In this document: positions 18,334-28,990 of the stretch, in pieces
How the letters are laid out: every line of letters begins with the position of its first letter
How positions within the stretch are numbered: the stretch's first letter is position 1
Source of the DNA: Rhizobium sp. L43
GTDB lineage: Bacteria; Pseudomonadota; Alphaproteobacteria; Rhizobiales; Rhizobiaceae
Assembly: GCF_002531725.1 (NCBI RefSeq)
Contig: NZ_NWSQ01000002.1
Location: 399,460-463,459, forward strand
Reading direction: 5' to 3'
DNA length: 64,000 bases
Program-made: the position numbers and the translations under genes
The notes under the pieces: model-generated
What the model was told of the DNA's origin: nothing
What the model saw: only the letters and a program-made list of their open reading frames with translations
Databases searched by the model: none

Positions 18334-19815
18334 ATGACTTTCACCACCGCCCTGACCAGACACGTTCCTTTCTCTTCTCCCCTGCTGCGCGACGCCGGCT
18401 ATATCAACGGCGTCTGGACCTCAGGCGATGCCGAAAAGACCTTCGACGTGCTCAACCCGGCAACCGGCGAGCTGCTTGGCTCCCTGCCCGATATGGGCGC
18501 TGGCGAGACGCGGGCGGCGATCGATGCGGCCCATGCCGCCCAGCCGGCCTGGGCCGCCCGGCCGGCCAAGGAGCGCAGCGTCACCTTACGCAAATGGTTC
18601 GACCTGATGGTCGCCAATGCCGACGAGCTCGCCGCGATCCTGACCGCCGAAATGGGCAAGCCGTTCCCGGAAGCGCGCGGCGAAATCCTTTATGCCGCCG
18701 CCTATATCGAATGGTATGCGGAAGAGGCCAAGCGCATTTACGGCGAGACGATCCCGGCGCCATCCCAGGACAAGCGCATGATCGTTATCAAGCAGCCGGT
18801 CGGCGTCGTCGGCACGATCACGCCGTGGAATTTCCCGGCGGCGATGATCGCCCGCAAGGTCGCGCCGGCGCTTGCCGTCGGCTGCACCGTCGTGTCCAAA
18901 CCCGCCGAACAGACGCCGCTGACGGCGATCGCCCTTGCCGTGCTCGCCGAACAGGCCGGTATTCCCCCGGGCGTCTTCAACGTCATCGTCGGCACCGACG
19001 GCCCGGCGATCGGCCGCGAGCTCTGCGGCAATGAAAAGGTCCGCAAGATCAGCTTCACCGGCTCGACGGAGGTCGGCCGCATCCTGATGCGGCAATGCGC
19101 CGACCAGATCAAGAAGGTGAGCCTGGAGCTCGGCGGCAACGCGCCGTTCATCGTCTTCGACGATGCCGATCTCGACGCCGCCGTCGAAGGCGCGATCGCC
19201 TCCAAATACCGCAATGCCGGCCAGACCTGCGTCTGCGCCAACCGCCTCTACGTCCAGTCGAACGTCTATGACGCCTTCGCCGCCAAGCTTGCCGCCAAGG
19301 TCGCTGCGATGTCGGTCGGCGACGGCTTCAAGGCGGGTGTCGAGATCGGGCCGCTGATCGACGAGCAGGGCCTTGCCAAGGTGGAAGACCATGTCAGCGA
19401 CGCGCTTGCCAAGGGCGCCAAGGTGCTGACCGGCGGCAAGCGCATCGACGGCGCCGGCACCTTCTTCACCCCGACGGTGCTCACCGGCGTCGTGCGCGGC
19501 ATGAAGGTGGCGCGCGAGGAGACCTTCGGGCCGGTGGCGCCGCTCTTCCGCTTCGAAACGGTCGAGGATGTCGTCGCCCAGGCCAACGACACCGAATTCG
19601 GCCTCGCCGCCTATTTCTATGCCGGCGACCTGAAGAAGGTCTGGCGGGTGGCGGAGGCGCTTGAGTACGGCATGATCGGCATCAACACCGGTCTGATGTC
19701 GTCCGAGACGGCGCCATTCGGCGGCATCAAGCAATCCGGCCTCGGCCGCGAGGGCTCGCGCCACGGCGCCGACGACTATCTGGAAATGAAATATCTCTGC
19801 ATCGGCGGCGTCTGA
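18334..19815 (+). CDS. gabD: NAD(P)-dependent succinate-semialdehyde dehydrogenase
   Basis: Oxidises succinate semialdehyde to succinate. 493 aa, the standard aldehyde dehydrogenase length. Visible motifs: TPWNFPAAMIARK, FTGSTEVGR (cofactor), the catalytic Glu in LELGGNAPFIVF and the catalytic Cys in NAGQTCVCANRLYV, plus ETFGPVAPLFRF. It is downstream of gabT in a likely operon. Confidence 0.94.
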   Translation: MTFTTALTRHVPFSSPLLRDAGYINGVWTSGDAEKTFDVLNPATGELLGSLPDMGAGETRAAIDAAHAAQPAWAARPAKERSVTLRKWFDLMVANADELAAILTAEMGKPFPEARGEILYAAAYIEWYAEEAKRIYGETIPAPSQDKRMIVIKQPVGVVGTITPWNFPAAMIARKVAPALAVGCTVVSKPAEQTPLTAIALAVLAEQAGIPPGVFNVIVGTDGPAIGRELCGNEKVRKISFTGSTEVGRILMRQCADQIKKVSLELGGNAPFIVFDDADLDAAVEGAIASKYRNAGQTCVCANRLYVQSNVYDAFAAKLAAKVAAMSVGDGFKAGVEIGPLIDEQGLAKVEDHVSDALAKGAKVLTGGKRIDGAGTFFTPTVLTGVVRGMKVAREETFGPVAPLFRFETVEDVVAQANDTEFGLAAYFYAGDLKKVWRVAEALEYGMIGINTGLMSSETAPFGGIKQSGLGREGSRHGADDYLEMKYLCIGGV

Positions 19816-19855
19816 TCCGCCATCCGTCATCCACCATGCACCGGGCACCGGGCAC

Positions 19856-19884
19856 CGGGCACGCGGCATTCAGCCGCGTGCCGT
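19856..19884. terminator. Hairpin between gabD and slyX
   Basis: Perfect 10-bp stem GGCACGCGGC / GCCGCGTGCC with loop ATTCA (19858-19882) between convergent genes, preceded by a short tandem of CACCGGG units. There is no T tract, so termination is likely but not certain. Confidence 0.5.
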
Positions 19885-20093
19885 CAATAATGCGGCGGGC
19901 GGGTGATCGCGGGCGCGTCCAGCGACTGCTCCTCCAGCGACAGAAAACGTTCGGTCAGCCGGTCGAGCTTGGTGCGCATCTGCTCCACCGTCTTCCATTG
20001 CTCGGCAAGCTGATCGGAAAGCTCTTCGATCGTCTTTGCCTGATGGGCCAGCATTTCCTCCAGCCGGGTGATGCGGTTCGTCTCGTCGGACAT
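19884..20093 (-). CDS. slyX: SlyX family protein
   Basis: 69 aa. The coiled-coil N-terminal two thirds (RITRLEEMLAHQAKTIEELSDQLAEQW) and the end DAPAITRPPHY, with the PPHY terminus, are the SlyX hallmark. Function unknown. The start at 20093 (MSDETNRITRLE) has AGGAGG close upstream; the longer frame lies in the intergenic region. Confidence 0.9.
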   Translation of the reverse strand: MSDETNRITRLEEMLAHQAKTIEELSDQLAEQWKTVEQMRTKLDRLTERFLSLEEQSLDAPAITRPPHY

Positions 20094-20195
20094 CGATCCT
20101 CCTTTGCCGAAACCGGCAGAACAGATGGTTCCCCCAAAGCGGAAATAGGTCATCTCGTCAATGCTTTCGATGGCGGGGACGGCCGTGTGCAAAAC

Positions 20196-20211
20196 TGAAC
20201 CGTTTGGTTAC
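20196..20211. promoter_or_regulatory. Putative TetR-type operator before uxaC
   Basis: TGAACC-GTTT-GGTTAC. It shares the half-site and 4-base spacer of the two palindromes flanking the tetR gene at 32.4 kb (spacer GTTT is identical to the one at 33157). It lies about 65 bases before the uxaC start. Confidence 0.5.
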
Positions 20212-20273
20212 TAAAAGACCTTGCCGCGCCTGATGTTGTGGAGTAGGGCCTTATCCATCAGGGAGGAATACTG

Positions 20274-21689
20274 ATGGATGTAGGAAACGGCTTTCTTCAT
20301 CCGGACCGGCTCTTTCCGGCCGATCCGGCAACACGGACCATCGCGCGCGACCTCTACGAGACAGTGCGCAATCTTCCGATCGTCAGCCCGCACGGGCACA
20401 CCGAACCCTCCTGGTTCGCCGATGACAAGCCCTTCGAAGACGCGGCCTCGCTGCTGGTCATTCCCGATCACTACCTCTTCCGGATGCTGCACAGCGTCGG
20501 CGTCACATTGGACGAGCTCGGCGTGCCCAGGCTCGACGGCAAGCCGGTGGCCGAGGGGCGGGCGATCTGGCGGAGCTTTGCCGCGCATTACCATCTCTTC
20601 CGCGGGACGCCGTCGAGCCTCTGGGTCGATCATGCGATGTCGGCGGTGCTCGGCTGCACCGAGCCGCTGACGCCAGACAATGCCGATGCGCTCTACGACC
20701 ATATCAACGCTCAGCTTGCCCGTCCCGAATTCCGCCCGCGGGCGCTGCATCAGCGATTCGGCATCGAAACGATCGCGACGACCGAGGGCGCGCTCGATCC
20801 GCTGGTCCATCACCAGAAGATGGCGGCCGACGGCTGGATCGGCAAGGTGCGCACCACCTACCGGCCGGATAGTGTCACCGATCCGGACGCCGTCGGCTTC
20901 CGCGACAATCTCGTCAAGTTCGGGGAGATCACCGGCGCCGACGTCACGCGCTGGGACGGCTTGATCGAGGCGCATCGGCGCCGGCGCGCCTTCTTCCGCC
21001 AGTTCGGCGCCACCGCGACCGATCACGGCGTGCCCACCGCCTTCACCGCAGATCTGCCGCTTGCAGAAAAACAGGCGCTGCTCGACAGGGCGCTGAAGGG
21101 ACCGCTTTCGGCTGCCGACGCGGAGCTTTTCCGCGGCCAGATGATGACCGAGATGGCCGGGCTTTCGGCCGAAGACGGCATGGTGATGCAAATTCACGCC
21201 GGCTCACGACGCAATACCGACAGCGGGCTGTTTGCGACGCGCGGCCCCAATATGGGCGCCGATATCCCGACCCGCACCGATTGGGTCGGCGGCCTGAATG
21301 CGCTGCTTTCCAAGTACGGCCATGCGCCGGGGCTCAAGGTGCTGCTCTTCACCCTCGACGAGACGACCTATGCGCGCGAGATGGCGCCGATGGTCGGCCA
21401 TTGGCCCTGCCTGATGATCGGCCCGCCCTGGTGGTTCCACGACAGCCCGCTCGGCATTCGCCGCTATCTCGACCAGGTGGTGGAAACGGCGGGCTTCGCC
21501 AATATGGCGGGCTTCAACGACGATACGCGGGCGCTGCTTTCGATCCCGGCGCGCCATGACGTTTGGCGCCGCGAAGTCTGCCGCTTCCTGGCGCAGCTCG
21601 CCGCCGAGCACCGGATTTCCAAGAAGGACGCCGAGATCGTCGCGCGCGAACTCTCCTATGACAATGCGAAGAAGGCCTACAAGCTGTGA
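20274..21689 (+). CDS. uxaC: Glucuronate isomerase (uronate isomerase)
   Basis: Interconverts D-glucuronate and D-fructuronate, or galacturonate and tagaturonate: the first cytosolic step of hexuronate breakdown. 471 aa, the family length. Amidohydrolase-like fold motifs: NLPIVSPHGHTEPSWFA, GIETIATTEGALDPL, QIHAGSRRNTDSGL. GGAGGA six bases before the ATG supports the start. uxuB overlaps its stop by four bases, so the two are translationally coupled. Confidence 0.93.
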   Translation: MDVGNGFLHPDRLFPADPATRTIARDLYETVRNLPIVSPHGHTEPSWFADDKPFEDAASLLVIPDHYLFRMLHSVGVTLDELGVPRLDGKPVAEGRAIWRSFAAHYHLFRGTPSSLWVDHAMSAVLGCTEPLTPDNADALYDHINAQLARPEFRPRALHQRFGIETIATTEGALDPLVHHQKMAADGWIGKVRTTYRPDSVTDPDAVGFRDNLVKFGEITGADVTRWDGLIEAHRRRRAFFRQFGATATDHGVPTAFTADLPLAEKQALLDRALKGPLSAADAELFRGQMMTEMAGLSAEDGMVMQIHAGSRRNTDSGLFATRGPNMGADIPTRTDWVGGLNALLSKYGHAPGLKVLLFTLDETTYAREMAPMVGHWPCLMIGPPWWFHDSPLGIRRYLDQVVETAGFANMAGFNDDTRALLSIPARHDVWRREVCRFLAQLAAEHRISKKDAEIVARELSYDNAKKAYKL

Positions 21690-23143
21690 GCGATAGACTA
21701 CAAAACCTGACCGGCCTTGCGCCGACGGCGAAGCTTCCCGCCTATGACAGGAATGCGCTGAAGGCCGGCATCCTGCATCTCGGCCCGGGCGCTTTCTTCC
21801 GCGCCCATTTCGCACCCTTCACGGACGGCGCGCTCGCGGCCGCGGGCGGCGACTGGGGCATCGAAGTGGCAAGCCTGCGCACGCCCGATGTCGCCGACAA
21901 TCTCTCCGCCCAGAACGGCCTCTATACGACGCTGATCCGCGATACCTCAGGCACGACGGCCGAGGTGGTCGGCTCGATCCTGAAGGCGCATGTGGCGCCG
22001 CGCGATCCGGCCGGCCTGCTGGCGCGGCTCGAAGACCCCGATATCCGCATCGTCAGCATGACGGTGACGGAAAAGGCCTATGGTTTCGATCCCGCAACCG
22101 GTGGCCTCGACCTGAAACACCCCGATATCGTCGCCGACCTTGCCAACCGGCATGCGCCGCGCGGCGTCATCGGTTATCTCGTCGAAGGCCTTGCCCGCCG
22201 CCGGCAGAAGGGTATCGCGCCGTTTACGCCGCTCAGCTGCGACAACCTGCCGAGCAACGGCGCCGTGCTGAAGCGCCTGGTGCTGGAATTCACCTCCCGT
22301 ATAGATCCCGACCTGCATCGCTGGATCGAGGCGAATGTCCCCTTCCCGTCGACGATGGTCGACCGCATCACACCGGCCAGCACCGAAGCGACCTATGCCG
22401 ATGCCGAGCGGCTGACGGGGCGCACGGATATGGCGGCGATCGAGACCGAGCCCTTTACGCAATGGGTCATCGAAGACCATTTCGCCAATGGCCGGCCGGC
22501 CTGGGAAAAGGTGCGCGGCGCGCTGATGGTCGAGGAGGTCTCGGCCTATGAGAAGATGAAGCTGCGAATGCTGAACGGCGCGCATTCGCTGCTCGCCTAT
22601 CTCGGTTATATCGGCGGCTATGAATTCATCCGCGACGTGATGAACGATGCGGGCCTGGCGGCCCTTGCCTACCGCCACATGCATGCGGCCGCCAGAACGC
22701 TCGACGCTGTGCCCGGCATCGATCTCGATGCCTACGCCAAAGAATTGATAGCACGCTTTGCAAACAAGGCGATCGCCCATCGCACCTATCAGATCGCCAT
22801 GGACGGCACGCAGAAACTGCCGCAGCGGCTGCTGGAGCCGGCATGCGAGGCGCTGGCGCATGGCGACCGGGCCGAGACCTATGCGATCGCCGTTGCGGCG
22901 TGGATGCGCTATGCGCTCGGCGAGCACGGCAACGGCGAACGCTTCGAGCTGCGCGACCCCCGCGCCGGCGAAATCGCCGCCCTCATCGCCGATGTTCCCC
23001 GCACCGGCCCGGCGATTTCGGCGGCGCTCTTCACCCTTCCCGGCCTTTTCCCGACGGCTTTGACGGGACATCGGGCGTGGACGCAGGATGTGTCGGACAA
23101 GCTGGAGATCCTGATCCAGGACGATCGGCTGCCGTTGTTTTGA
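21686..23143 (+). CDS. uxuB: Fructuronate reductase (mannitol dehydrogenase family)
   Basis: NAD-dependent reduction of D-fructuronate to D-mannonate is inferred from the overlap with uxaC; mannitol 2-dehydrogenase is the main alternative within the same family. 485 aa. N-terminal Rossmann region GILHLGPGAFFRAHFA; C-terminal motif KMKLRMLNGAHSLLAYLG is the polyol dehydrogenase signature (K...N..H). The GTG start overlaps the uxaC TGA (GTGA). No mannonate dehydratase (uxuA) is in the window. Confidence 0.85.
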   Translation: MSDRLQNLTGLAPTAKLPAYDRNALKAGILHLGPGAFFRAHFAPFTDGALAAAGGDWGIEVASLRTPDVADNLSAQNGLYTTLIRDTSGTTAEVVGSILKAHVAPRDPAGLLARLEDPDIRIVSMTVTEKAYGFDPATGGLDLKHPDIVADLANRHAPRGVIGYLVEGLARRRQKGIAPFTPLSCDNLPSNGAVLKRLVLEFTSRIDPDLHRWIEANVPFPSTMVDRITPASTEATYADAERLTGRTDMAAIETEPFTQWVIEDHFANGRPAWEKVRGALMVEEVSAYEKMKLRMLNGAHSLLAYLGYIGGYEFIRDVMNDAGLAALAYRHMHAAARTLDAVPGIDLDAYAKELIARFANKAIAHRTYQIAMDGTQKLPQRLLEPACEALAHGDRAETYAIAVAAWMRYALGEHGNGERFELRDPRAGEIAALIADVPRTGPAISAALFTLPGLFPTALTGHRAWTQDVSDKLEILIQDDRLPLF

Positions 23144-23221
23144 GGCTTGGGGCCTTTCCGAGCTAGACTCTGCTTCGGCTGGGAGTGATGAGGCGAGGGT
23201 GTGCCGTGGTCGCCCCCTCTC

Positions 23222-23362
23222 CTCCGTCATCCCTGTGCTCGTCACAGGGATCCAGTGCGCCCAAGTCCTTGGGCGCGGAGAGCTCTATTTAGGTCGTAAG
23301 GGAGTCACTCACCGCGCAGAGGCGCGGTGGCTGGATTCCTGTGACGGGCACAGGAATGAGGG
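23222..23362. repeat. Long inverted repeat between uxuB and the GcvT-FAD gene
   Basis: Left arm TCATCCCTGTGCTCGTCACAG... (23222-23250) and right arm CTGGATTCCTGTGACGGGC... (to about 23362) are imperfect inverted copies about 29 bases long. The 80-base centre contains two smaller hairpins (GCGCCCAAG...CTTGGGCGC and CCGCG...CGCGG). It lies between convergent genes and looks like a rhizobial intergenic repeat element. Confidence 0.65.
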
Positions 23363-23400
23363 AGTTCGGGGTCGCTCTCTCTTTTCAGCCATACCGGAAT

Positions 23401-25851
23401 TCAGGCCTTCACCCGCGCCATATCGGGATCGTAGAGCGGCGACAGCGATACCTTGCAGGGGATGCGTTCCCGCGCGACGTCAAGCTCATAGGTGCCGGAG
23501 AGGACGAAATCCTCGGTCACGCCGTCGGCATTGCGGACGTAGCCGTAGCCGATCGGCTTGCCCAGCGTATAACCGAAGCCGCCGCTCGACAGCCAGCCGA
23601 CGCGCTTGCCGTCGCGATAGATCGTTTCGCGGCCGAGCAGCACCGCATCGGCATCCTCCGGAATGAAGCAGGCGAGGCGCTTCTTCACGCCGCCCGAAAG
23701 CTGCCGTTCGATCGCTTCGCGGCCACGGAAAGGAATGTTCTTGCGCATCTTCACCGCCCAGCCGAGGCCGGCTTCGACAGGCGTATGGTCGGGACCGATA
23801 TCCGATCCCCAGGCGCGATAGCCCTTTTCCAGGCGGCAGCTCTCGATGGCGCGGTAGCCGGCATTGACGAGGCCGAGCTCGCCGCCTGATGCCATCAGCA
23901 CGTCATAGACCGTGGTGGCATATTCGATCGGAATATGCAGCTCGTAACCAAGCTCGCCGACATAGGTGATACGCAGCGCCCGCACCGGGCAACCCGATAT
24001 GCCGATGGTTCTGACCTGGCCGAAGGGGAAGGCCGCATTCGAGACGTCGCTGCCCGTCACCTTTTCCAGCACGGCGCGCGCATTCGGTCCCATCAGCGAC
24101 AGCACGGAATAGGCGGATGTGACATCGACCAATTCGGCATGCATCTCCGCCGGTATATTGCGGGCGATCCAGTCGAAGTCATGGGTGGCGAAACCGGTGC
24201 CGGTGACGATGTAATATTCGTTCTCGGCGATCCGGGCGACCGTCACGTCGCATTCGATGCCGCCCTTGTCGTTCAGCATCTGCGTGTAGATGAGCGAGCC
24301 CACCGGCCTGGCGACATCGTTGGAAGCGATCCAGGAAAGGGCCGCCTCGGCATCCCTGCCCTTCAGCACGAATTTGGCAAAGGAGGTCTGGTCGAAGATG
24401 ACGGCCGCCTCGCGCACCGCCTTGTGCTCGCGGCCAACGGCGTCGAACCAGTTCTGTCTGGTGTAGCTGTAGACATCCCTAGGCTCCTCGTTGGCGAAGA
24501 GATCGGCAAACCAGTTCGGCCGCTCCCAGCCGAGCTTCTCGCCGAAGCAGGCGCCTTGCGCCTTCAGCCGGTCATAGAGCGGCGACTTACGGCAGGGGCG
24601 GCCGCTCGAATGCTCCTCGAAGGGCCAGGCCATGGTGTAATGTTTGCCATAGGCTTCGAGCGTGCGGGTGCGCACCCAGTCGGTATCGAAATGCGGACGG
24701 CCGAAACGGCGGATATCCACCGGCCAGAGATCATAGGGCGGTTCGCCCTTCGTCACCCATTCGGCAAGCGCCATGCCGCCGCCGCCGGCAGAGGCGATGC
24801 CGAAGGCGTTGAAACCAGCGCCGACGAAGAAATTCTTTAGCTCTGGCGCCTCGCCGAGAATGAAGTTGCCATCGGGCGTGAAACTTTCCGGGCCGTTCAG
24901 CAACTGCTTGACGCCGACATTTTCCAGCGCCGGGACGCGGCCCAGCGCCTGTTCCATGATCTGCTCGAAATGGTCGAAATTGCTGTCCAGCAGTGTGTAA
25001 TGGAAACCCTCGGGGATGCCGTCTTTCGCCCAGGGAATCGGGTTCGGCTCATAGCCGCCCATGACGATGCCGCCGACCTCCTCCTTGTAATAGGTCAGGC
25101 GATCGGGATCGCGCAGCGTCGGCAGGTTGGAGGGCACGCCGAAGGATTCGGTGATGATGTATTGATGTTCGACCGAGACCAGCGGCACGTTGACACCGAA
25201 GCGGGCGGCAAAGGCACGCGTCCATTGGCCGGCGCAGACGACAACGCGCTCGCATTCGATGCGGCCCTCGGCGGTGATGACGGCGCGGATCCGCCCCTTG
25301 TCGATTTCAAGGTCGAGAACTTCGGTATCCTCGAAGATCGAGACACCCGACATACGGGCGCCCTTCGCTAACGCCTGGGTAATGTCGGAGGGATTGGCCT
25401 GGCCGTCTGTCGGAAGGAAGGCGGCGCCGACGAGATCGTCCACCGTCATCAGCGGCCAGAGATCGAAGGCCTCCTGCGGCGTCAGCAACTGCATTTCGAG
25501 GCCGAAGGACTGGGCGGTGGTCGCCTGGCGGCGGACCTCGGTCCAGCGCTCCTCGTTGCAGGCCAGGCGCAGGCCGCCATTCATTTTCCAGCCGGTGCCG
25601 AGGCCGGTTTCCTCTTCCAGCCGTTTGTAGAGATCGACGGAATAACCGAGCAGCTGGGTGATGTTGGCGCTGGTGCGCAGCTGGCCGACCAGGCCAGCGG
25701 CATGGAAGGTGGTGCCCGAGGTGAGCTTCTTACGTTCGAGCAGCACGGTATCGGTCCAGCCGAGCTTGCCGAGATGATAGGCTGTCGAGCAGCCGATGAT
25801 GCCGCCGCCGATGACCACGGCTTTCGCCGTCTTCGGTAATTGTCTCGTCAT
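23401..25851 (-). CDS. FAD-dependent oxidoreductase with GcvT domains (dimethylglycine/sarcosine dehydrogenase-like)
   Basis: 816 aa. The N-terminal DAO-type FAD domain opens with KAVVIGGGIIGCSTAYHL and the covalent-flavin region TSGTTFHAAGLVG (His of the SGTTFHAAG motif). The C-terminal half is a folate-binding GcvT aminomethyltransferase domain (SVLSLMGPNARAVLEKVTG, ending with a GcvT_C barrel). Such fusions oxidatively demethylate dimethylglycine, sarcosine or related N-methyl amines and pass the one-carbon unit to tetrahydrofolate. Its ATG follows immediately after the stop of the kinase gene. The substrate is not decided by sequence. Confidence 0.85.
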   Translation of the reverse strand: MTRQLPKTAKAVVIGGGIIGCSTAYHLGKLGWTDTVLLERKKLTSGTTFHAAGLVGQLRTSANITQLLGYSVDLYKRLEEETGLGTGWKMNGGLRLACNEERWTEVRRQATTAQSFGLEMQLLTPQEAFDLWPLMTVDDLVGAAFLPTDGQANPSDITQALAKGARMSGVSIFEDTEVLDLEIDKGRIRAVITAEGRIECERVVVCAGQWTRAFAARFGVNVPLVSVEHQYIITESFGVPSNLPTLRDPDRLTYYKEEVGGIVMGGYEPNPIPWAKDGIPEGFHYTLLDSNFDHFEQIMEQALGRVPALENVGVKQLLNGPESFTPDGNFILGEAPELKNFFVGAGFNAFGIASAGGGGMALAEWVTKGEPPYDLWPVDIRRFGRPHFDTDWVRTRTLEAYGKHYTMAWPFEEHSSGRPCRKSPLYDRLKAQGACFGEKLGWERPNWFADLFANEEPRDVYSYTRQNWFDAVGREHKAVREAAVIFDQTSFAKFVLKGRDAEAALSWIASNDVARPVGSLIYTQMLNDKGGIECDVTVARIAENEYYIVTGTGFATHDFDWIARNIPAEMHAELVDVTSAYSVLSLMGPNARAVLEKVTGSDVSNAAFPFGQVRTIGISGCPVRALRITYVGELGYELHIPIEYATTVYDVLMASGGELGLVNAGYRAIESCRLEKGYRAWGSDIGPDHTPVEAGLGWAVKMRKNIPFRGREAIERQLSGGVKKRLACFIPEDADAVLLGRETIYRDGKRVGWLSSGGFGYTLGKPIGYGYVRNADGVTEDFVLSGTYELDVARERIPCKVSLSPLYDPDMARVKA

Positions 25852-26727
25852 TTATCGATCCTGTTCAAAGGCCTGATAGGCGCGTTCGAAGCGCCCGAGA
25901 TTTTCGGCCGTATAGGCGGAATAGTCGAAATCGATGGTGGAATGGATTTCTGAAATCATGCTCCAGAGCGTTTCGCGCAGCAGCGAGGCGCATTTCATCG
26001 CGGTATAGCGGCGGCGGAGATCATCGGTCAGCGGCCGGTCGAAATAGCTCTCCAGCATCATTTGCTCAGCCGCTTGCGAGAATTCGTTGTTGGAGGCCAA
26101 TCCGCCGAGATCGAAAAGCGGCGTGTTGAAGCCGGCATAATCCCAGTCGATCAGCCAGAGCCGCTTGCCGTCATCGAGAAAGTTGGCGGCGAGCAGATCG
26201 TTGTGACCGAAGGCGATCTCGAAAGGCCCTGCCGCTTCTTCCAGCGTTTCCGCCCTGGTCATCAGCGCCGGCAGCAGCGGCAGATAGGCGCTGTCCGACT
26301 CCTTCAGACTGGCGGCGTAATCGCGGATGACGTGGAAGACCCAGAAGATCATCGCCTGACCGCGAAAATGCCGGGCGATGTCACGGTGGCAGGCACGCAC
26401 CAGCGGCACGACCCGGGCCAGCATATCCGGCGTCCTGATATCCTCCGGCGAAAGCGCCCTCGCCTCGATATAGTCGAGCACCAGCACGCCCGGCGAATGG
26501 TGGATGACGGCAGGCGATATGCCTGCTGTATGGGCGGCATAACTTGCGGCAAGCTCGTTCTGCCTGTTGATGTGATGGATCGGGATATCGGTGCCGAGTC
26601 TCACCACGCAGCGCGCGACGGCATCGCTGACCAGATAGTTCCGATTGGTGATGCCGCCTGCTATCGGCGAAATGTCGATCGGGCCCTGCCAGATGCCGAG
26701 CGCATGAATCCTATCCTCAGGCGTCAT
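25852..26727 (-). CDS. Choline/ethanolamine kinase-like phosphotransferase
   Basis: 291 aa of the APH/choline kinase fold. It has a nucleotide-binding N-lobe (GGITNRNYLVS), the catalytic loop FGHNDLLAANFL (HxDxxxxN, here HNDLLAAN) and the metal motif IDWDYAG, the last two close to LicA/choline kinase. Followed with no gap by an FAD-GcvT oxidoreductase, suggesting choline or N-methyl compound metabolism. It lies 64 bases after the ABC ATPase gene and may be part of that operon. Confidence 0.8.
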   Translation of the reverse strand: MTPEDRIHALGIWQGPIDISPIAGGITNRNYLVSDAVARCVVRLGTDIPIHHINRQNELAASYAAHTAGISPAVIHHSPGVLVLDYIEARALSPEDIRTPDMLARVVPLVRACHRDIARHFRGQAMIFWVFHVIRDYAASLKESDSAYLPLLPALMTRAETLEEAAGPFEIAFGHNDLLAANFLDDGKRLWLIDWDYAGFNTPLFDLGGLASNNEFSQAAEQMMLESYFDRPLTDDLRRRYTAMKCASLLRETLWSMISEIHSTIDFDYSAYTAENLGRFERAYQAFEQDR

Positions 26728-26791
26728 GCTTATTCCCCTTCAGCCCCTTCCGAAAGGATGAGGCAGAGGAGGATCTGATGTCAAGCAGCGC

Positions 26792-27868
<1,077 letters not shown>

Positions 27869-27893
27869 CTTCTCAAAACCCTCTCTTTTGCGG

Positions 27894-28967
27894 TTACTTC
27901 GTTCTTGCGCGCCAATCGGCGTATTTCGGACTGTCGGGACCGACCGGCAGCGGCACTTCGGCACCGCTGTCGGAAGACTGGTAGATGGCGGTCACCAGTT
28001 CCAGCGCGCGGCGGGCATCCACCGTCGTCACCGGCAGCGGCCCATGGCCGCTGAGGAAGGCGTGGAACTGGCCCATCTGGGTGGTGAAACGCGGCGCGAC
28101 CGGCTGCCAGTCGGCAATCACCCGGTCGATCTTCTGCCGCACGTCGTCATTGGCAGCGATGATCTTCCAGGGATCCTTGCCGGGTGTGTAGGGCTCGTGG
28201 CTGCTTTCGAAAGTGACATTCTCGAAGTGCAGCCTCAGCCGGCTCAATTGTTCCTGCGAACCAAGCGTGCAGGACAGCGAGACAAAGGCGCCGTTTTCCA
28301 TCAGCAGGCTGGCGGAGGCGCAATCCTCGACCTCGATATCGTTGACGCGGGTGGCGACACGGCCGAAGACCCTTGCCGCCGGGCCCATCAGATGCATCAT
28401 CATGTCATGCAGATGCAGCGCATGGGTGACGAGCACACCGCCGAGTTCCGTCGCCCATTTGCCGCGCCAGGGCACGGCGTAATATTCCGGCTTGCGCAGC
28501 CAGAAGGTTTCGACCGAGGCCGTATAGGCTTTGCCGGCAATGCCGGCATCGATGATCCGTTTGGCCTTCTGGATACCGTCGCCGTAGCGATATTGGAAAA
28601 TCGGCATCAGTACGCCCGGGGCCGCTTTTTCCGCTTCCATGATCGTATCGACGCCGGCAAGCGAGCCGGTCAGCGGTTTTTCGCAAACCACATGTTTGCC
28701 GGCGGCGAGCGCCGCGACCACCTGTTCGAGATGGATGCCGGGCGGGGTGCAGATATCGATGATGTCGATCGTCTCGTCAGCCAGCAGTTCCGCAAAGGAG
28801 GTGGTGCGGCGTTCGATGCCGAACTCGGCGCCGACCGCAGCCAGGCGCTGCTCGTTCAGGTCGCAGATCGCCACGACCTTGAACTTGTCGGAATGCGGCA
28901 GATAACCCTCGACGATATGCGAGCGGCCGATGCCGCAGCCGACGATGCCGACCGTCTTCACGCTCAT
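27894..28967 (-). CDS. Gfo/Idh/MocA family oxidoreductase
   Basis: NAD(P)-dependent sugar or cyclitol dehydrogenase, 357 aa. Rossmann motif TVGIVGCGIGRSHI, then the EKP motif in VVCEKPLTG (catalytic Lys) and a C-terminal alpha/beta domain. The start at 28967 follows permease MalG by 23 bases. Its place inside the ABC operon suggests it oxidises the imported sugar; three members of this family are encoded within 10 kb. Confidence 0.88.
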   Translation of the reverse strand: MSVKTVGIVGCGIGRSHIVEGYLPHSDKFKVVAICDLNEQRLAAVGAEFGIERRTTSFAELLADETIDIIDICTPPGIHLEQVVAALAAGKHVVCEKPLTGSLAGVDTIMEAEKAAPGVLMPIFQYRYGDGIQKAKRIIDAGIAGKAYTASVETFWLRKPEYYAVPWRGKWATELGGVLVTHALHLHDMMMHLMGPAARVFGRVATRVNDIEVEDCASASLLMENGAFVSLSCTLGSQEQLSRLRLHFENVTFESSHEPYTPGKDPWKIIAANDDVRQKIDRVIADWQPVAPRFTTQMGQFHAFLSGHGPLPVTTVDARRALELVTAIYQSSDSGAEVPLPVGPDSPKYADWRARTK

Positions 28968-28990
28968 GTCACTCTCTCCCATTGCCGCCG

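Noticed and set aside
23144..23400. Possible small RNA in the uxuB/GcvT gap
   Set aside because: The sequence is better explained as an inverted repeat element; no promoter or terminator was seen.
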